Positions 1-9,262 of a stretch of 64,000 nucleotides of DNA are shown in pieces. The position numbers were made by a program, and so were the translations under genes. Origin of the DNA: Fusobacterium varium (GTDB lineage: Bacteria; Fusobacteriota; Fusobacteriia; Fusobacteriales; Fusobacteriaceae); NCBI GenBank assembly GCA_002356455.1, contig AP017968.1, positions 496,001 to 560,000 on the forward strand, read 5' to 3'. Each line of letters begins with the position of its first letter. Position 1 is the stretch's first letter. The notes under the pieces are model-generated. The model was not told where the DNA came from. It was given only the letters and a program-made list of their open reading frames with translations, and ran no database searches.

Positions 1-171
1 GGACTGGGAGCTAAGACAGTACGTATTGGTTTTGAAGACAGCGACTATTTAGATCCAGAAGCTAGAGTAGATACTAATGTTCCATTGGTAGAAAAAGTAG
101 TGAAACTTCTTCATGCAATGGATAAGGAAGCAATGACACCAGATGAAGCAAGAAAAATGCTGAATATGTAG
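1..171 (+). CDS. BKACE family (3-keto-5-aminohexanoate cleavage-type) enzyme, C-terminal part
   Basis: Only the last 56 codons are inside the window, ending in TAG at 169-171. The visible C-terminus contains V-R-I-G-F-E-D-S followed by an acidic, loop-rich stretch and a helical tail. This matches the end of the BKACE (DUF849) family, zinc enzymes that condense a beta-keto acid with acetyl-CoA to give acetoacetate and a new CoA ester. The beta-keto acid substrate cannot be read from this fragment. The next gene, a DUF1537 kinase, starts 12 bases after the stop, so the two are almost certainly co-transcribed. Family call is fairly firm, substrate unknown. Confidence 0.75.
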   Translation, partial: GLGAKTVRIGFEDSDYLDPEARVDTNVPLVEKVVKLLHAMDKEAMTPDEARKMLNM

Positions 172-182
172 GGGGAAAAAGA

Positions 183-1619
183 ATGAAAGAGATTGCACTG
201 GAGATTGAAATATTAGACTCATACAAATCAATGAATGAAGAAGAACTAAATAAACAGCTTTTAGAATGCGTAGAAAAAAATGAGAAAAAAATCATTGTTT
301 TAGATGATGACCCTACTGGAGTACAGACAGTGCATGATGTGTCTGTATATACAGACTGGTCAGAAGAGAGTATTCGTGAAGGATTTAATGAGACTGGAAA
401 ACTGTTCTATATATTAACTAATTCCAGAGGATTTACTGTGGAGCAGACTACAAAATGTCATACAGAGATAATTCAGAATGTAAATAAGATTTCTAAAGAA
501 ACTAAGAAAGAATATATGATTATAAGTAGAGGAGACTCCACTTTAAGAGGACATTATCCTTTAGAAACAGAACTGCTTCGTAAAGGGTTTGAAGCCGATG
601 GGGCAAAACATGTAGATGGTGAGATTATGTGTCCGTTTTTTAAAGAGGGAGGAAGATTTACCATAGGAAATATTCACTATGTTAAAAATGAAAATCTTTT
701 AGTACCAGCAGGGCAGACAGAATTTGCTAAGGATAAAACATTTGGATATACATCTTCAAATTTATGTGAATATATTGAGGAAAAAACAGAAGGAAAGTAT
801 CAGGCTGATGGAGTAACTTGTATTTCTTTGGAAGAACTTCGTGGAATTAAAATTGATGAAATAACAGAAAAGCTATTAAAAGTGGAAAATTTTGGAAAAG
901 TGGTAGTTAATGCAGTGGACTACTGTGACTTGAAAGTCTTTGTAATAGCTTTGTATAAAGCAATGGAACAAGGTAAGAATTTCATGTTCCGTGTAGCAGC
1001 AGCGATTGTTAAAGTTATTGGTGGAATTTCTGATCAACCTCTTCTTACAAGAAAAGATATGGTAGTTAAAGAAACAAAAAATGGCGGAATAATTGTAGTT
1101 GGTTCACATACTCAAAAAACAACAAATCAGGTAGAGGAATTGAAAAAATTGAAGGATCTTATTTTTATGGAATTTGATTCTGATCTGGTACTTGATGAAG
1201 CAGATTTTCAAAAAGAGATAGAGAATACACTAAAAACTGAGGAAGAGCTGATATCTTCTGGAAAAACAGTTGTAGTATATACAAAAAGAAAATTGCTTGT
1301 TGTGGAAAATGACACTAAGGAAGATGCTCTTATACGTTCTGTAAAAATTTCTGATGCAGTGCAGTCTTTAGTTGGAAAACTTAAAGTAACTCCAGCTTTT
1401 GTAATAGCAAAAGGGGGAATAACTTCCAGTGATGTTGGAACAAAAGCATTAAAAGTAAAAAAAGCAAATGTACTGGGACAAATTCGTCCAGGAATACCAG
1501 TATGGCAGACAGGAGCAGAGAGTAAATTTCCAATGATACCATATATTATTTTTCCTGGAAATGTAGGAGAAGTGGAAACATTAAGAGAGGCTGCAGAGAT
1601 TTTATTAGATAATGAATAG
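183..1619 (+). CDS. Four-carbon acid sugar kinase family protein (DUF1537)
   Basis: 478 residues, the normal length of the DUF1537 family. The N-terminal domain carries the family signature I-I-V-L-D-D-D-P-T-G-V-Q-T near residue 38, the acid-sugar binding half. The C-terminal half (about 300-470) contains the glycine-rich nucleotide-binding segment with I-A-K-G-G-I-T-S-S-D. Characterised members phosphorylate four-carbon acid sugars such as threonate, erythronate or 3-oxo-tetronate with ATP. Here the partner is a class II aldolase (9 bases downstream) and a BKACE enzyme upstream, not the usual PdxA-type or OtnC-type partner, so the substrate may differ. The start is the ATG at 183, preceded by GGGGGAAAAAGA, a usable purine-rich ribosome site. 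Confidence 0.85.
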   Translation: MKEIALEIEILDSYKSMNEEELNKQLLECVEKNEKKIIVLDDDPTGVQTVHDVSVYTDWSEESIREGFNETGKLFYILTNSRGFTVEQTTKCHTEIIQNVNKISKETKKEYMIISRGDSTLRGHYPLETELLRKGFEADGAKHVDGEIMCPFFKEGGRFTIGNIHYVKNENLLVPAGQTEFAKDKTFGYTSSNLCEYIEEKTEGKYQADGVTCISLEELRGIKIDEITEKLLKVENFGKVVVNAVDYCDLKVFVIALYKAMEQGKNFMFRVAAAIVKVIGGISDQPLLTRKDMVVKETKNGGIIVVGSHTQKTTNQVEELKKLKDLIFMEFDSDLVLDEADFQKEIENTLKTEEELISSGKTVVVYTKRKLLVVENDTKEDALIRSVKISDAVQSLVGKLKVTPAFVIAKGGITSSDVGTKALKVKKANVLGQIRPGIPVWQTGAESKFPMIPYIIFPGNVGEVETLREAAEILLDNE

Positions 1620-1627
1620 GAGGAAAA

Positions 1628-2611
1628 ATGTCTTATAATTATAGGGAACTAGGGCTGGTAAACACTAGAGAGATGTTTAAGAAAGCTAATGAAAATGGAT
1701 ATGCAGTTCCAGCTTTCAATTTTAATAATTTGGAACAGGCTTTGGCAATAATAGAAGCTTGTGCAGAAACAGGGTCGCCAGTGATACTTCAATGTTCAAA
1801 AGAGGTTATAGAATATATAGGAGCAACAATGATACCCTTGATAGCAAAAGGGGCAGTGGACTATGTAAAAGCATCAGGGTCAGAGATTCCAGTAGCATTG
1901 CATTTAGATCATGGTTCAAACTTTGAAATGACTAAAAAATGTATAGATATTGGTTTTTCATCTGTAATGTTTGACGGATCTCATTATCCCTTTGATGAAA
2001 ATATAGCTAAAACAAAGGAAATTGTAGAGTATGCTCATTTAAAAAATGTCACAGTAGAAGCTGAACTTGGGGTATTAGCAGGAGTAGAAGAGGGAAAGAA
2101 AGTAGAAAAATATGAATTTACAAGACCTGAGGAAGTAGAAAATTTTGTTAAACAAACAGGAGTTGATTCTCTTGCCATCGCCATAGGAACTTCTCATGGA
2201 GCTCATAAGTTTAAACCAGGAGATGATCCCAAATTAAAGTTAGAGGTATTGGCAGAAATTGAAAGAAAGATACCAGGATTTCCAATAGTTCTTCATGGTT
2301 CTTCAGCAGTACCAAAGCAATATATTGAAATGATAAAACAGCATGGTGGAATGATAAAAGATGCTATTGGAATACCAAATATAGAATTAAGAAAGGCTAC
2401 AAAATCTGCTGTTGCTAAAATTAATGTAAGCACAGACGGTTCTTTAGCTTTTACGGGAGCATTAAGAAAATTTTTAATGGAAAAACCAGAAGAATTTGAT
2501 TTAAAAAAATATTTAGGTGCAGCTAGAGAAGAAATGAAAAAGTATTATAAAATAAAAATTATTGATGTATTTGGTTCTGATGGGGCATATAAAAAAGCAA
2601 CAATAATATAA
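1628..2611 (+). CDS. Class II (zinc) fructose-bisphosphate-type aldolase
   Basis: 327 residues, the size of class II ketose-bisphosphate aldolases. The metal and catalytic motifs are present: L-H-L-D-H-G near residue 92, V-E-A-E-L-G near 143, G-T-S-H-G-A-H near 187 and V-L-H-G-S-S near 222. The start ATG at 1628 is preceded by AGGAGGAAAA, an excellent Shine-Dalgarno sequence. It is the last gene of the BKACE-kinase-aldolase operon and is followed by a terminator at about 2783-2820. The obvious inference is that it cleaves the sugar-acid phosphate or ketose phosphate made by the DUF1537 kinase. A housekeeping glycolytic role is less likely in this context but cannot be excluded. Confidence 0.85.
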   Translation: MSYNYRELGLVNTREMFKKANENGYAVPAFNFNNLEQALAIIEACAETGSPVILQCSKEVIEYIGATMIPLIAKGAVDYVKASGSEIPVALHLDHGSNFEMTKKCIDIGFSSVMFDGSHYPFDENIAKTKEIVEYAHLKNVTVEAELGVLAGVEEGKKVEKYEFTRPEEVENFVKQTGVDSLAIAIGTSHGAHKFKPGDDPKLKLEVLAEIERKIPGFPIVLHGSSAVPKQYIEMIKQHGGMIKDAIGIPNIELRKATKSAVAKINVSTDGSLAFTGALRKFLMEKPEEFDLKKYLGAAREEMKKYYKIKIIDVFGSDGAYKKATII

Positions 2612-2782
2612 AAATAATTCTATATAGAAAAAACTAGAGCTGTAATGAAAATATAGAGATTTTAAAACTGTTTTAAATATTACTGGAAATACTTTTATAA
2701 TTCCTAAGAGTGAAGAAGAAGTTTCTTAAGAAAAGGGAACTTGAAAATATAAGAAAGCAGAAATATAAAATGGATATTTTTT

Positions 2783-2820
2783 AAGGAAGACAAATTAAAA
2801 AAAATTGTCTTTCTTTTTTA
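2783..2820 (+). terminator. Intrinsic terminator of the BKACE/kinase/aldolase operon
   Basis: AAGGAAGACAA and TTGTCTTTCTT form an imperfect stem (one mismatch) closed by an A-rich loop and followed by a run of T. It lies about 170 bases after the aldolase stop. The bases between (2612-2782) hold only very short open frames. Confidence 0.7.
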
Positions 2821-2929
2821 TTTCTTAGGAAATTATAATTTGATAAATTTGTTAAAAAAATAAAAAATGTTAATTATTTTGTATTCATATTAGATATATT
2901 AATTGAATAAGATTAAAATTGACAGCACA

Positions 2930-2957
2930 AAAAAGCTGATTGTTAATCAGCTTTTTA
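2930..2957 (-). terminator. Hairpin at the 3' end of the IS91-like transposase
   Basis: AAAAAGCTGAT and ATCAGCTTTTT form an 11-bp perfect stem with a 5-base loop. The stem overlaps the transposase stop codon and has a T-run on the minus strand, so it works as a terminator for the transposase. A hairpin at this end is also typical of single-strand transposing elements. Confidence 0.8.
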
Positions 2958-4163
2958 GCGATATTCTTTCCAGCAAATGGAGCCTGTATGTATATTAAAA
3001 TATGATATTTTTTTAACTTTCATTCTGGTATTACATTTAAAACAATAAAAAGGATTTACTCCAAAAGTTTTCCATATTTCAAGTTGATAAAAAGTAAAAT
3101 TGGAATATTTAGAGACATATTTTCTCATGAATTTCATGATGTTTTTAAGTTCTGATTTAATATTTCTAGAATAGATTCCAAAGCGCCTAATCATTTTGAA
3201 ATGTTTAGGGGGAATGTGAATAATTAATTTGGAAAGAAATGTTTCCGCATCTAAAGTAAGTTCAATTCTTTGTTTATCATCAGCAAGACTTTCATAATAG
3301 AAAGTAACCTTATTATCATAGAAATCAATAATTTTATATTCTGCGATAGGAGCTCTTGATAGATATCTGCCAATATATTTAATTGCATGAATATTATTAT
3401 TTAAATCATTTTTTGCAACATTGAAAAAGAATCTTGTATTTTTGCGATAAAGGTAGTTAGCAGCAGCATAAGCTTTAGCTTTAATTTCAGGCTTGTCATA
3501 ATTTCCAGATTTAACAATATCAATAACCATTTTTTTCCATTGTCCAGCAATGGAATTGACATGAAAATATTTTTTTTCAAGAAATTGGTAGTTTTTATTG
3601 AATCCACCTAAAGTAACAATAGCATGAATATGAGGATTCCATTTAAGATCGCGTCCAAAGGTATGAATAACAGTAATCAATCCATAATGAATGATATCTG
3701 AGTTAGTAAAGTATTTAGAGGAATATTTTGAAATTTTATGAATTCTTTGATTTTTTGCTTTAATGTTATGAAATTGATATTTAAAAACATCATTAACAGC
3801 ATAAGCAAGCTTAGTTAAAAGGTCTCTATCATAGAAGAAAAACATTCTAAGTTCTTCAGGAATAGTAAAAAGGACACTTCTATGTTTAACATCAATAAGA
3901 GAAGTGGAAGTTTTTTCAGTTCAAACAGCAGAATAACGTTTACCGCAGGAAGGACAAAATCTAGATTTACAAGTAACTTTAATTTTATGCGCCTCATGAC
4001 AATTAGGGCATTGAAGAGAGAGAAAAGATTTATCAATAGAACAAGCTAAGAATTTTTGAATAGTCTGTTTAACATCCTCAAAATGTTCATTTTTAAAATA
4101 TTTCTTGATTTTACCTAAAAGATTTGTTATATTGATTTTAGAGATAATATGTTTGATTTGCAT
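2955..4163 (-). pseudogene. IS91-like transposase, interrupted by in-frame TGA
   Basis: Reading on the minus strand from ATG 4163, the first 80 residues include a zinc ribbon (C-P-N-C-H near residue 53 and C-K-S-R-F-C-P-S-C-G near 67-76). A TGA at 3921-3923 then stops the frame. The same frame continues without further stops to TAA at 2955, through the typical H-I-H-A-I-V-T-L-G-G segment of Y2 transposases. Read through, the product is about 402 residues, normal for the family. The position after R-Y-S-A-V would be satisfied by tryptophan (TGG), so a single G-to-A change is the simplest explanation. It could be inactive, suppressed at low level, or a sequencing error. Confidence 0.85.
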
Positions 4164-4214
4164 GAATGTCTCCTTTGTATAATTAGGGTGGTAACTATAT
4201 TATACAAAAAAGAG

Positions 4215-4257
4215 AGCTGAGTAAAACATTTTTTTAAATGTTACTCAGCTTTTTTTA
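4215..4257 (+). terminator. Strong hairpin upstream of the IS91-like transposase
   Basis: AGCTGAGTAA-AACATTT and AAATGTT-ACTCAGCT form a stem of about 15 bp followed by TTTTTTT on the plus strand. It lies 50 bases upstream of the transposase start at the outer edge of the element, where it could block transcription between the element and its surroundings. Confidence 0.75.
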
Positions 4258-4260
4258 TCT

Positions 4261-4476
4261 TTAAGAAAAATGAATAATGTAATATTTAATTTAACAATAA
4301 AAAATAATAAGAGTAGATTTTAAATTTTCTGATGTCAGACTGGTATAGATAAAAAAATAAGAAAAATGAAAGGTAAATTACCTAAATTTGTGAAAAAATT
4401 ATAATATTTTACTTTGCTTTTATATAAATTATAGTTTATAATTAAAATAAAATCATTTAAATAAGAGGGGAAAACT
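4261..4476 (+). promoter_or_regulatory. Leader of the RpiR gene with a candidate operator
   Basis: This AT-rich stretch precedes the RpiR regulator. It contains a 13-base palindrome at 4371-4383 (AGGTAA-A-TTACCT) and AT-rich promoter-like sequence. A role as an autoregulatory operator is only a suggestion from symmetry and position; no convincing -35/-10 pair was identified. Confidence 0.3.
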
Positions 4477-5328
4477 ATGAAGAAAAAAATACTAAATTAT
4501 TTGGATGGAAATTATGAAAGCTTCAGTAAAAGTTTTAAGAAAATAGCTGATTATATAAAATATAATCAAAGTATAATATCTTTCATTTCAATAAATCAAT
4601 TAGCCATAGAAACAGAAACAAGTCCAGCTACAATCACAAGATTTTCAAAAAATCTTGGTTTTAAAGGATATCCAGATTTTCAAAAAATATTCCAAAAAGA
4701 AGTAGAAAAAGAAACATCCTATATGAAAGGGCTTAAAAATAGTATAGGAGAGGCTGCTACTGGAAGTAATATAATTAAAGATATTATAGATACCAATATA
4801 GAACTTCTTCAAGAAATGGATATAGTAGAATTAGAAAAATCTTTAGATCAGGCTGTTGATTGGATAAAAAACAGCAGAAAATTATATGTATTAGGAGCTA
4901 GGGGATCATATGCTCTTGCATATTATCTTTATTTTATGCTGAAAGAGTTTAGAGAAGGAGTAGAACTGATGATATCAGGAGCATCAGATTTTACTGATAA
5001 ATTACTTTATTCACAAAAAGAAGATTTATTATTTACAATATCTTTTCATCCATATACAAACTTTACATGTCAAGTAACAGATTTTTTTAAGGAACATGGA
5101 AATAAAGTAATTACAGTGACAGACAAGAAAGACTCTACATTAGGAAATATATCTGATCTTGTGTTGACAACTAAAAATGGTGAAAAAGCATATACTTTTG
5201 TTCCAGGGATAGTTTTGATTAATGCACTTTTAGTAAAGTTAGGAATGGAAGATAAAGAAAATGTTATGGATAGATTTGATAAATTAAAGGAAATAACTGA
5301 TAGATTTAATATATATATAGATAAATAG
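4477..5328 (+). CDS. MurR/RpiR-family transcriptional regulator
   Basis: 283 residues with the family layout. An N-terminal helix-turn-helix of the RpiR type (about 1-75) includes I-S-I-N-Q-L-A-I-E-T-E-T-S-P-A-T-I-T-R-F. A SIS sugar-phosphate-binding domain follows (about 110-265) with L-Y-V-L-G-A-R-G-S-Y. Such regulators sense phosphorylated sugars. Start ATG 4477 follows AAGAGGGGAAAAC, a good ribosome site. The nearest sugar-type operon is the sugar-acid kinase/aldolase set upstream across the IS91-like element, so it may be the cognate regulator displaced by the insertion; this is inference. The next gene starts 21 bases downstream. Confidence 0.9.
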   Translation: MKKKILNYLDGNYESFSKSFKKIADYIKYNQSIISFISINQLAIETETSPATITRFSKNLGFKGYPDFQKIFQKEVEKETSYMKGLKNSIGEAATGSNIIKDIIDTNIELLQEMDIVELEKSLDQAVDWIKNSRKLYVLGARGSYALAYYLYFMLKEFREGVELMISGASDFTDKLLYSQKEDLLFTISFHPYTNFTCQVTDFFKEHGNKVITVTDKKDSTLGNISDLVLTTKNGEKAYTFVPGIVLINALLVKLGMEDKENVMDRFDKLKEITDRFNIYIDK

Positions 5329-5346
5329 TATATGTGCAGGAGATGA

Positions 5347-5685
<339 letters not shown>

Positions 5686-5713
5686 TTTTATACAGATATA
5701 GGAGAGATGAAAA

Positions 5714-6523
5714 ATGAAAAGAGTAGGATTTATTGGCTGCGGAAATATGGGAGAAGCTTTTCTAAAGGGAATAATAAATTCTCTTATAGTAGAAATAAGT
5801 GATATAAGTGTCTATGATTCAGCAAGAGGAAAAGAAATAGAAAATAAATATGGAGTTAAAGCTCTTAAAAATGAGCTTGATCTAGTTCATAATAGTGATA
5901 TAATTTTTCTTGCAGTAAAACCTAACATTTATTTTGATGTAATTGATGAGATTAAAGACAGTATCAACAGCAGCAAAGTGTTAGTAGCAATGGCACCTGG
6001 TATAACTATGGAAGATATTCTTGAAGAAACAGAAAATAGAAACAGCAAAATAGTTAGAACCATGCCCAATCTTCCATTAATGGTACAAGATGGATGTATA
6101 GCTTATTCCTTTAACGAAAATGTTGAAGATGAAGAAAAAGTATTTTTTAAAGATCTTTTTGAAAAAATTGGAATGGCAATAGAAATTAAAGAAGAACTTT
6201 TTGATGCTGTAATAGGAGCTTCAGGATCATCACCAGCATTTATGTTTATGTTTATAGAGGCACTGGCAGATGCGGCAGTCTTAGAAGGACTTCCAAGAGC
6301 AGCAGCTTATAAATTAGTAGGACAGACTCTTATAGGATGTGGAAAGCTTTTCCTTGAAAGTGGAAAACATCCAGGAGAATTAAAAGATAATGTTTGTTCT
6401 CCTGGTGGAACAACAATAGTTGGAGTGAAATCGCTAGAGGAAAATGGATTCAGAGGTGCTATAATAAAAGCAGTTGTTGAAACTATAAACAAATCTAAAG
6501 AAATGACTAAAAAAGATAAATAA
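5714..6523 (+). CDS. proC: Pyrroline-5-carboxylate reductase
   Basis: 269 residues, the standard ProC length. It begins with the NAD(P)-binding Rossmann motif G-F-I-G-C-G-N-M-G-E. The C-terminal dimerisation domain carries the ProC signature S-P-G-G-T-T-I-V-G-V near residue 232. It catalyses the last step of proline synthesis, reducing 1-pyrroline-5-carboxylate. Start ATG 5714 follows ATAGGAGAGATGAAA. It is 28 bases downstream of the tRNA-binding protein gene and ends at a strong terminator. Confidence 0.95.
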   Translation: MKRVGFIGCGNMGEAFLKGIINSLIVEISDISVYDSARGKEIENKYGVKALKNELDLVHNSDIIFLAVKPNIYFDVIDEIKDSINSSKVLVAMAPGITMEDILEETENRNSKIVRTMPNLPLMVQDGCIAYSFNENVEDEEKVFFKDLFEKIGMAIEIKEELFDAVIGASGSSPAFMFMFIEALADAAVLEGLPRAAAYKLVGQTLIGCGKLFLESGKHPGELKDNVCSPGGTTIVGVKSLEENGFRGAIIKAVVETINKSKEMTKKDK

Positions 6524-6538
6524 ATTTATATAAAAGGG

Positions 6539-6580
6539 TGGAAAAAGAAAACATAAATATTTCTTTTTCCATTTTTTTTA
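6539..6580 (+). terminator. Intrinsic terminator after proC
   Basis: TGGAAAAAGAAA pairs perfectly with TTTCTTTTTCCA across a 9-base loop and is followed by eight T residues, 15 bases after the proC stop. Confidence 0.9.
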
Positions 6581-6613
6581 GAGAAAATAACTGGATGAAA
6601 AGATATTAAAAAG

Positions 6614-6763
6614 TTGAATAAAATAACTATATTGGGTAATATAACTGATGGTTTTAATTCAGATAGCTGTTATGAGTATTTTATTCAATAGATGCAGTTC
6701 ATAGGAACCTCTATAATGATAATAGGGATAATTATAGTTAAAAAAATAGAAATATTAATTTGA
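6614..6763 (+). pseudogene. Possible remnant of a small membrane protein gene
   Basis: One frame starting with TTG at 6614 reads 25 codons (beginning L-N-K-I-T-I-L-G-N-I-T-D-G), meets TAG at 6689, then resumes from ATG 6692 for 23 hydrophobic codons (M-Q-F-I-G-T-S-I-M-I-I-G-I) to TGA at 6761. The continuity of frame and the membrane-like tail suggest a decayed small gene. The second half alone could be a very small membrane peptide. No good ribosome site was seen. Confidence 0.25.
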
Positions 6764-6789
6764 CAATTCTTGAGAATACACGATATACT
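6760..6789 (+). promoter_or_regulatory. Promoter of the DUF4234/DUF2752 pair
   Basis: TTGACA at 6760-6765 and TATACT at 6784-6789 are separated by 18 bases. This promoter lies over the upstream TTG codon at 6770, which rules that codon out as the start of the next gene and supports GTG 6821. Confidence 0.75.
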
Positions 6790-6820
6790 AGAATATAAAA
6801 CTAAAAAAGGAGAGAGAAAA

Positions 6821-7153
6821 GTGAAAAACAGAAACATAGCTTTGTGCATAATTTTAACACTTGTAACTTGTGGAATTTATAGTTTATTTTGGAATGTTAA
6901 TTTAAACAATGATTTTGCAGAGCATAATGGGAAAGAAAAAAATGGATGGATGATTATACTCTTAAGTATAATTACATGTGGAATATATTACTTTGTATGG
7001 ATATATAGAATGGGAGAAGAAATAGAGAAAGCTGGAGGAAAGAATGAGGGAATAGTCTATTTATTGCTGAGCCTTTTTGGTTTTGGAATAATAGCTATGG
7101 CTCTTATTCAGCATCAGGAAAATGAATTATGTCCAAAAATAGAGAACTTATAA
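6821..7153 (+). CDS. DUF4234 domain small membrane protein
   Basis: 110 residues from GTG 6821, chosen because AAAGGAGAG lies 7 bases upstream and a promoter covers the region before it. The protein contains two copies of a T-C-G-I-Y motif, each in a hydrophobic segment (about 8-25 and 45-62), and a third hydrophobic segment near 80-95. That is the DUF4234 arrangement, a small integral membrane protein family of unknown function. Its end overlaps the start of the following DUF2752 gene by 25 bases, which suggests translational coupling. Confidence 0.8.
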   Translation: MKNRNIALCIILTLVTCGIYSLFWNVNLNNDFAEHNGKEKNGWMIILLSIITCGIYYFVWIYRMGEEIEKAGGKNEGIVYLLLSLFGFGIIAMALIQHQENELCPKIENL

Positions 7154-7515
7154 TAGTTATATTTATTGGGGCTTTTATAAGTTTTATAGTAGGAATTATT
7201 TTCAATAAAAGTATATGTCTTTTTATAAATATATTTGGGATACCATGTCCAGCCTGTGGAATGACAAGAGCATATATTTCTCTTGCCCATTTAGAAGTAA
7301 AGAAAGCATTCTATTATCATCCACTTTTTTGGAGTGTACCATTTATCCTGTTAGGGTATAAAAATAAAAAAATTGTATATATATTGGGAGTTCTTTTTAT
7401 AGGTGTCTGGTTGGTAAGGATGTATCTTTATTTTCTATATATAGAGCCTATGAAATTTAATAATAAAGCTGTATATATAAAAATATTTAATAAATTAAGA
7501 AATATAATAAAATAA
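7129..7515 (+). CDS. DUF2752 membrane protein
   Basis: 128 residues. The family signature C-P-A-C-G-M-T-R-A lies near residue 43, between hydrophobic segments, and is followed by Y-Y-H-P-L-F-W. DUF2752 proteins are small multi-pass membrane proteins of unknown role. The gene overlaps the end of the DUF4234 gene, so the two are probably made together. The pairing of DUF4234 and DUF2752 is a recurring bacterial arrangement to my knowledge. Transcription probably ends at the hairpin in the left end of the IS1182 element. Confidence 0.8.
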   Translation: MSKNRELIIVIFIGAFISFIVGIIFNKSICLFINIFGIPCPACGMTRAYISLAHLEVKKAFYYHPLFWSVPFILLGYKNKKIVYILGVLFIGVWLVRMYLYFLYIEPMKFNNKAVYIKIFNKLRNIIK

Positions 7516-7524
7516 GAATAATGA

Positions 7525-7577
7525 AGGGGCTGTTGCAAATTAGTGATTGATAAACTAATTTGTGCAGCCTCTCTTAT
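7525..7577 (+). terminator. Hairpin formed by the left end of the IS1182 element
   Basis: GGCTGTTGCAAATTAGT at the terminal repeat pairs with ACTAATTTGTGCAGCC about 8 bases further in, with one small bulge, and is followed by TCTCTTATTTTT. It would stop transcription entering from the upstream DUF2752 gene. Confidence 0.65.
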
Positions 7578-7680
7578 TTTTCATAAAAAAATAGAAATCT
7601 ATTTTATAGATTTCTGCTAATTTATATTTTTATATTTATTTTTAAGTATCAAAAAAAGAAGTAGATGATTTTTTATTTAT

Positions 7681-9159
7681 CTAAGCTACTTTTAATGAGT
7701 GAAGTGTTGTTCCTAAGCGATTATTTATATTTCTGCTTAGATATCTGTTGAAGTTGTAAGCGATACAAAACAAACATATTTCTCTTAAAACACTTTTTTT
7801 ACTTCGAACTTTTAATTTTCGCAATTTCATATCTTCTTTCAAAACTGCAAAAGCACCTTCTACTTGAATACTTCTGTTCATTCTTAATTGTTTTCCATAA
7901 TTGCTTGATACATTCTCTTTTGATTTATTTGATAAAATTCTAAATCTCGCATTGTACTTAATTTTTTTGTTAGTTTCAGGATTCCAAAAATATTGAACTG
8001 TATTATTTTTGTTAGAGTATAGAAATTCTAATTCTAATCCATCTTTTCTAAATAGCTTATTTTCAGAATTATTATATATTAAATTTTCTACTCTGTTTAA
8101 ATCATTTTTAAACTTTCTGATTTTAGATTTTTCAAAATATATTGGTTTTATGTATGAAGTATAGTCCATTTTTTCCAAATATTCATAATTTGAAATACTT
8201 TCATATCCTGCATCAGCTACAATATTTTTAATTTCTAAATTTTGAGATGAAATTTTCTCTAAAAATGGAATCAAAGTTTTAGAATCAGAAGGGTTAGAAA
8301 AAATTTCATATGAAGAAATATATTCACTAATCACTCCTATTTGTAGATTATATCCAGGTTTTAATTGACCATTTCTCATATGGTCATCTTTCATTCTCAT
8401 AAAAGTAGCATCTATATCAGTTTTTGAATAGCTATTTCTACCATTAAGATTTTTAAAATGATTAGAATATTTTTGATACTTTTCTAAGTATTCTGCGCAT
8501 AATTCTAAATACTTTTGCTCTTTAGATTTTCTCTTTCCTCTACCTTTGACTATTTGAAAATTCAAATTAGAAAGATATGAATATATTTCAAGGAAGTTGT
8601 CATATTGTAAGTTGAAATCATCATTAAAATTTGAAATTAATTCAAGAATTTTTTCATCTAATCTAGTTCTATATTTCTCAATAGATTTTTTCCAAACAAA
8701 TGTATATTTATTAGCATATGCTTCAATTTTAGTGCCATCAATATATATTGTTTCAGTGGAAATATTTTCCATTTCAAAAATTTTTTCAACGAATTGTTCA
8801 AATAGATCTGGAAGAATATCTTCAGTTTTTACTAAGAATCTAGAAATAGTAGAGTGATCAGGAATTTTAGAATCTTGTAAAAGAAACCTAAATTTAATAT
8901 TTTCATGGCAAGCCATTTCTATATCTCTAGTAGAAGTTAAATTGCGCGAATAGGCATAAACAATGATAGAAAACATTCTGATAGGATGTACCTTTGTTTT
9001 GTAAGAAAATACTTGCATTAAACTACTAAAATCTAATCCCTCCAATATTGAGCTAAGTTTTCTTACAGGATCATTATCAGAAATTTCATATTGTAAAAAG
9101 TTAAAAAGTTTAGGTTGATTTAATTGAAAAAAAATGTTATTATTAGTTGGTTTTTGCAT
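7681..9159 (-). CDS. IS1182-family DDE transposase
   Basis: 492 residues, full length. The N-terminal part carries the conserved R-M-F-S-I-I-V-Y-A-Y-S-R-N and P-D-H-S-T-I-S-R-F segments of this family. The DDE residues appear as I-D-G-T-K-I-E near residue 140, V-A-D-A-G-Y-E-S near 313 and V-E-G-A-F-A-V-L-K near 433. It cuts and joins the element ends. The frame is uninterrupted, unlike the IS91-like transposase nearby. Confidence 0.93.
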   Translation of the reverse strand: MQKPTNNNIFFQLNQPKLFNFLQYEISDNDPVRKLSSILEGLDFSSLMQVFSYKTKVHPIRMFSIIVYAYSRNLTSTRDIEMACHENIKFRFLLQDSKIPDHSTISRFLVKTEDILPDLFEQFVEKIFEMENISTETIYIDGTKIEAYANKYTFVWKKSIEKYRTRLDEKILELISNFNDDFNLQYDNFLEIYSYLSNLNFQIVKGRGKRKSKEQKYLELCAEYLEKYQKYSNHFKNLNGRNSYSKTDIDATFMRMKDDHMRNGQLKPGYNLQIGVISEYISSYEIFSNPSDSKTLIPFLEKISSQNLEIKNIVADAGYESISNYEYLEKMDYTSYIKPIYFEKSKIRKFKNDLNRVENLIYNNSENKLFRKDGLELEFLYSNKNNTVQYFWNPETNKKIKYNARFRILSNKSKENVSSNYGKQLRMNRSIQVEGAFAVLKEDMKLRKLKVRSKKSVLREICLFCIAYNFNRYLSRNINNRLGTTLHSLKVA

Positions 9160-9222
9160 AGGTATATTATATTAGAAATTTGAAAAAATTTTTAGTATTT
9201 TATACCTTTTTTTATTTAAAAA

Positions 9223-9262
9223 GAAAAAGCTGACAGGAAGAAAACTTCAAGTCAGCTTTTTG
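9223..9262. terminator. Bidirectional hairpin at the right end of the IS1182 element
   Basis: AAAAAGCTGAC and GTCAGCTTTTT form an 11-bp stem around a 16-base loop, with T-runs usable on both strands. On the minus strand it would insulate the transposase from transcription coming from the exonuclease gene. Confidence 0.7.

Larger units (their letters stand above)
2930..4257 (-). mobile_element. IS91-like insertion element with broken transposase
   Basis: The element is recognised from its transposase (zinc ribbon plus Y2-type catalytic domain) and from a strong hairpin at each side: 2930-2956 just past the transposase stop and 4215-4250 upstream of its start. No inverted terminal repeats or target duplication are visible, as expected for this rolling-circle family, so the limits are approximate. 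It separates the sugar-acid operon from an RpiR-type regulator that may once have been its direct neighbour. Confidence 0.7.

Noticed and set aside
2626-2782. Short open frames after the aldolase gene
   Set aside because: Fragments of about 18-26 codons in different frames without ribosome sites; probably remnants or chance.
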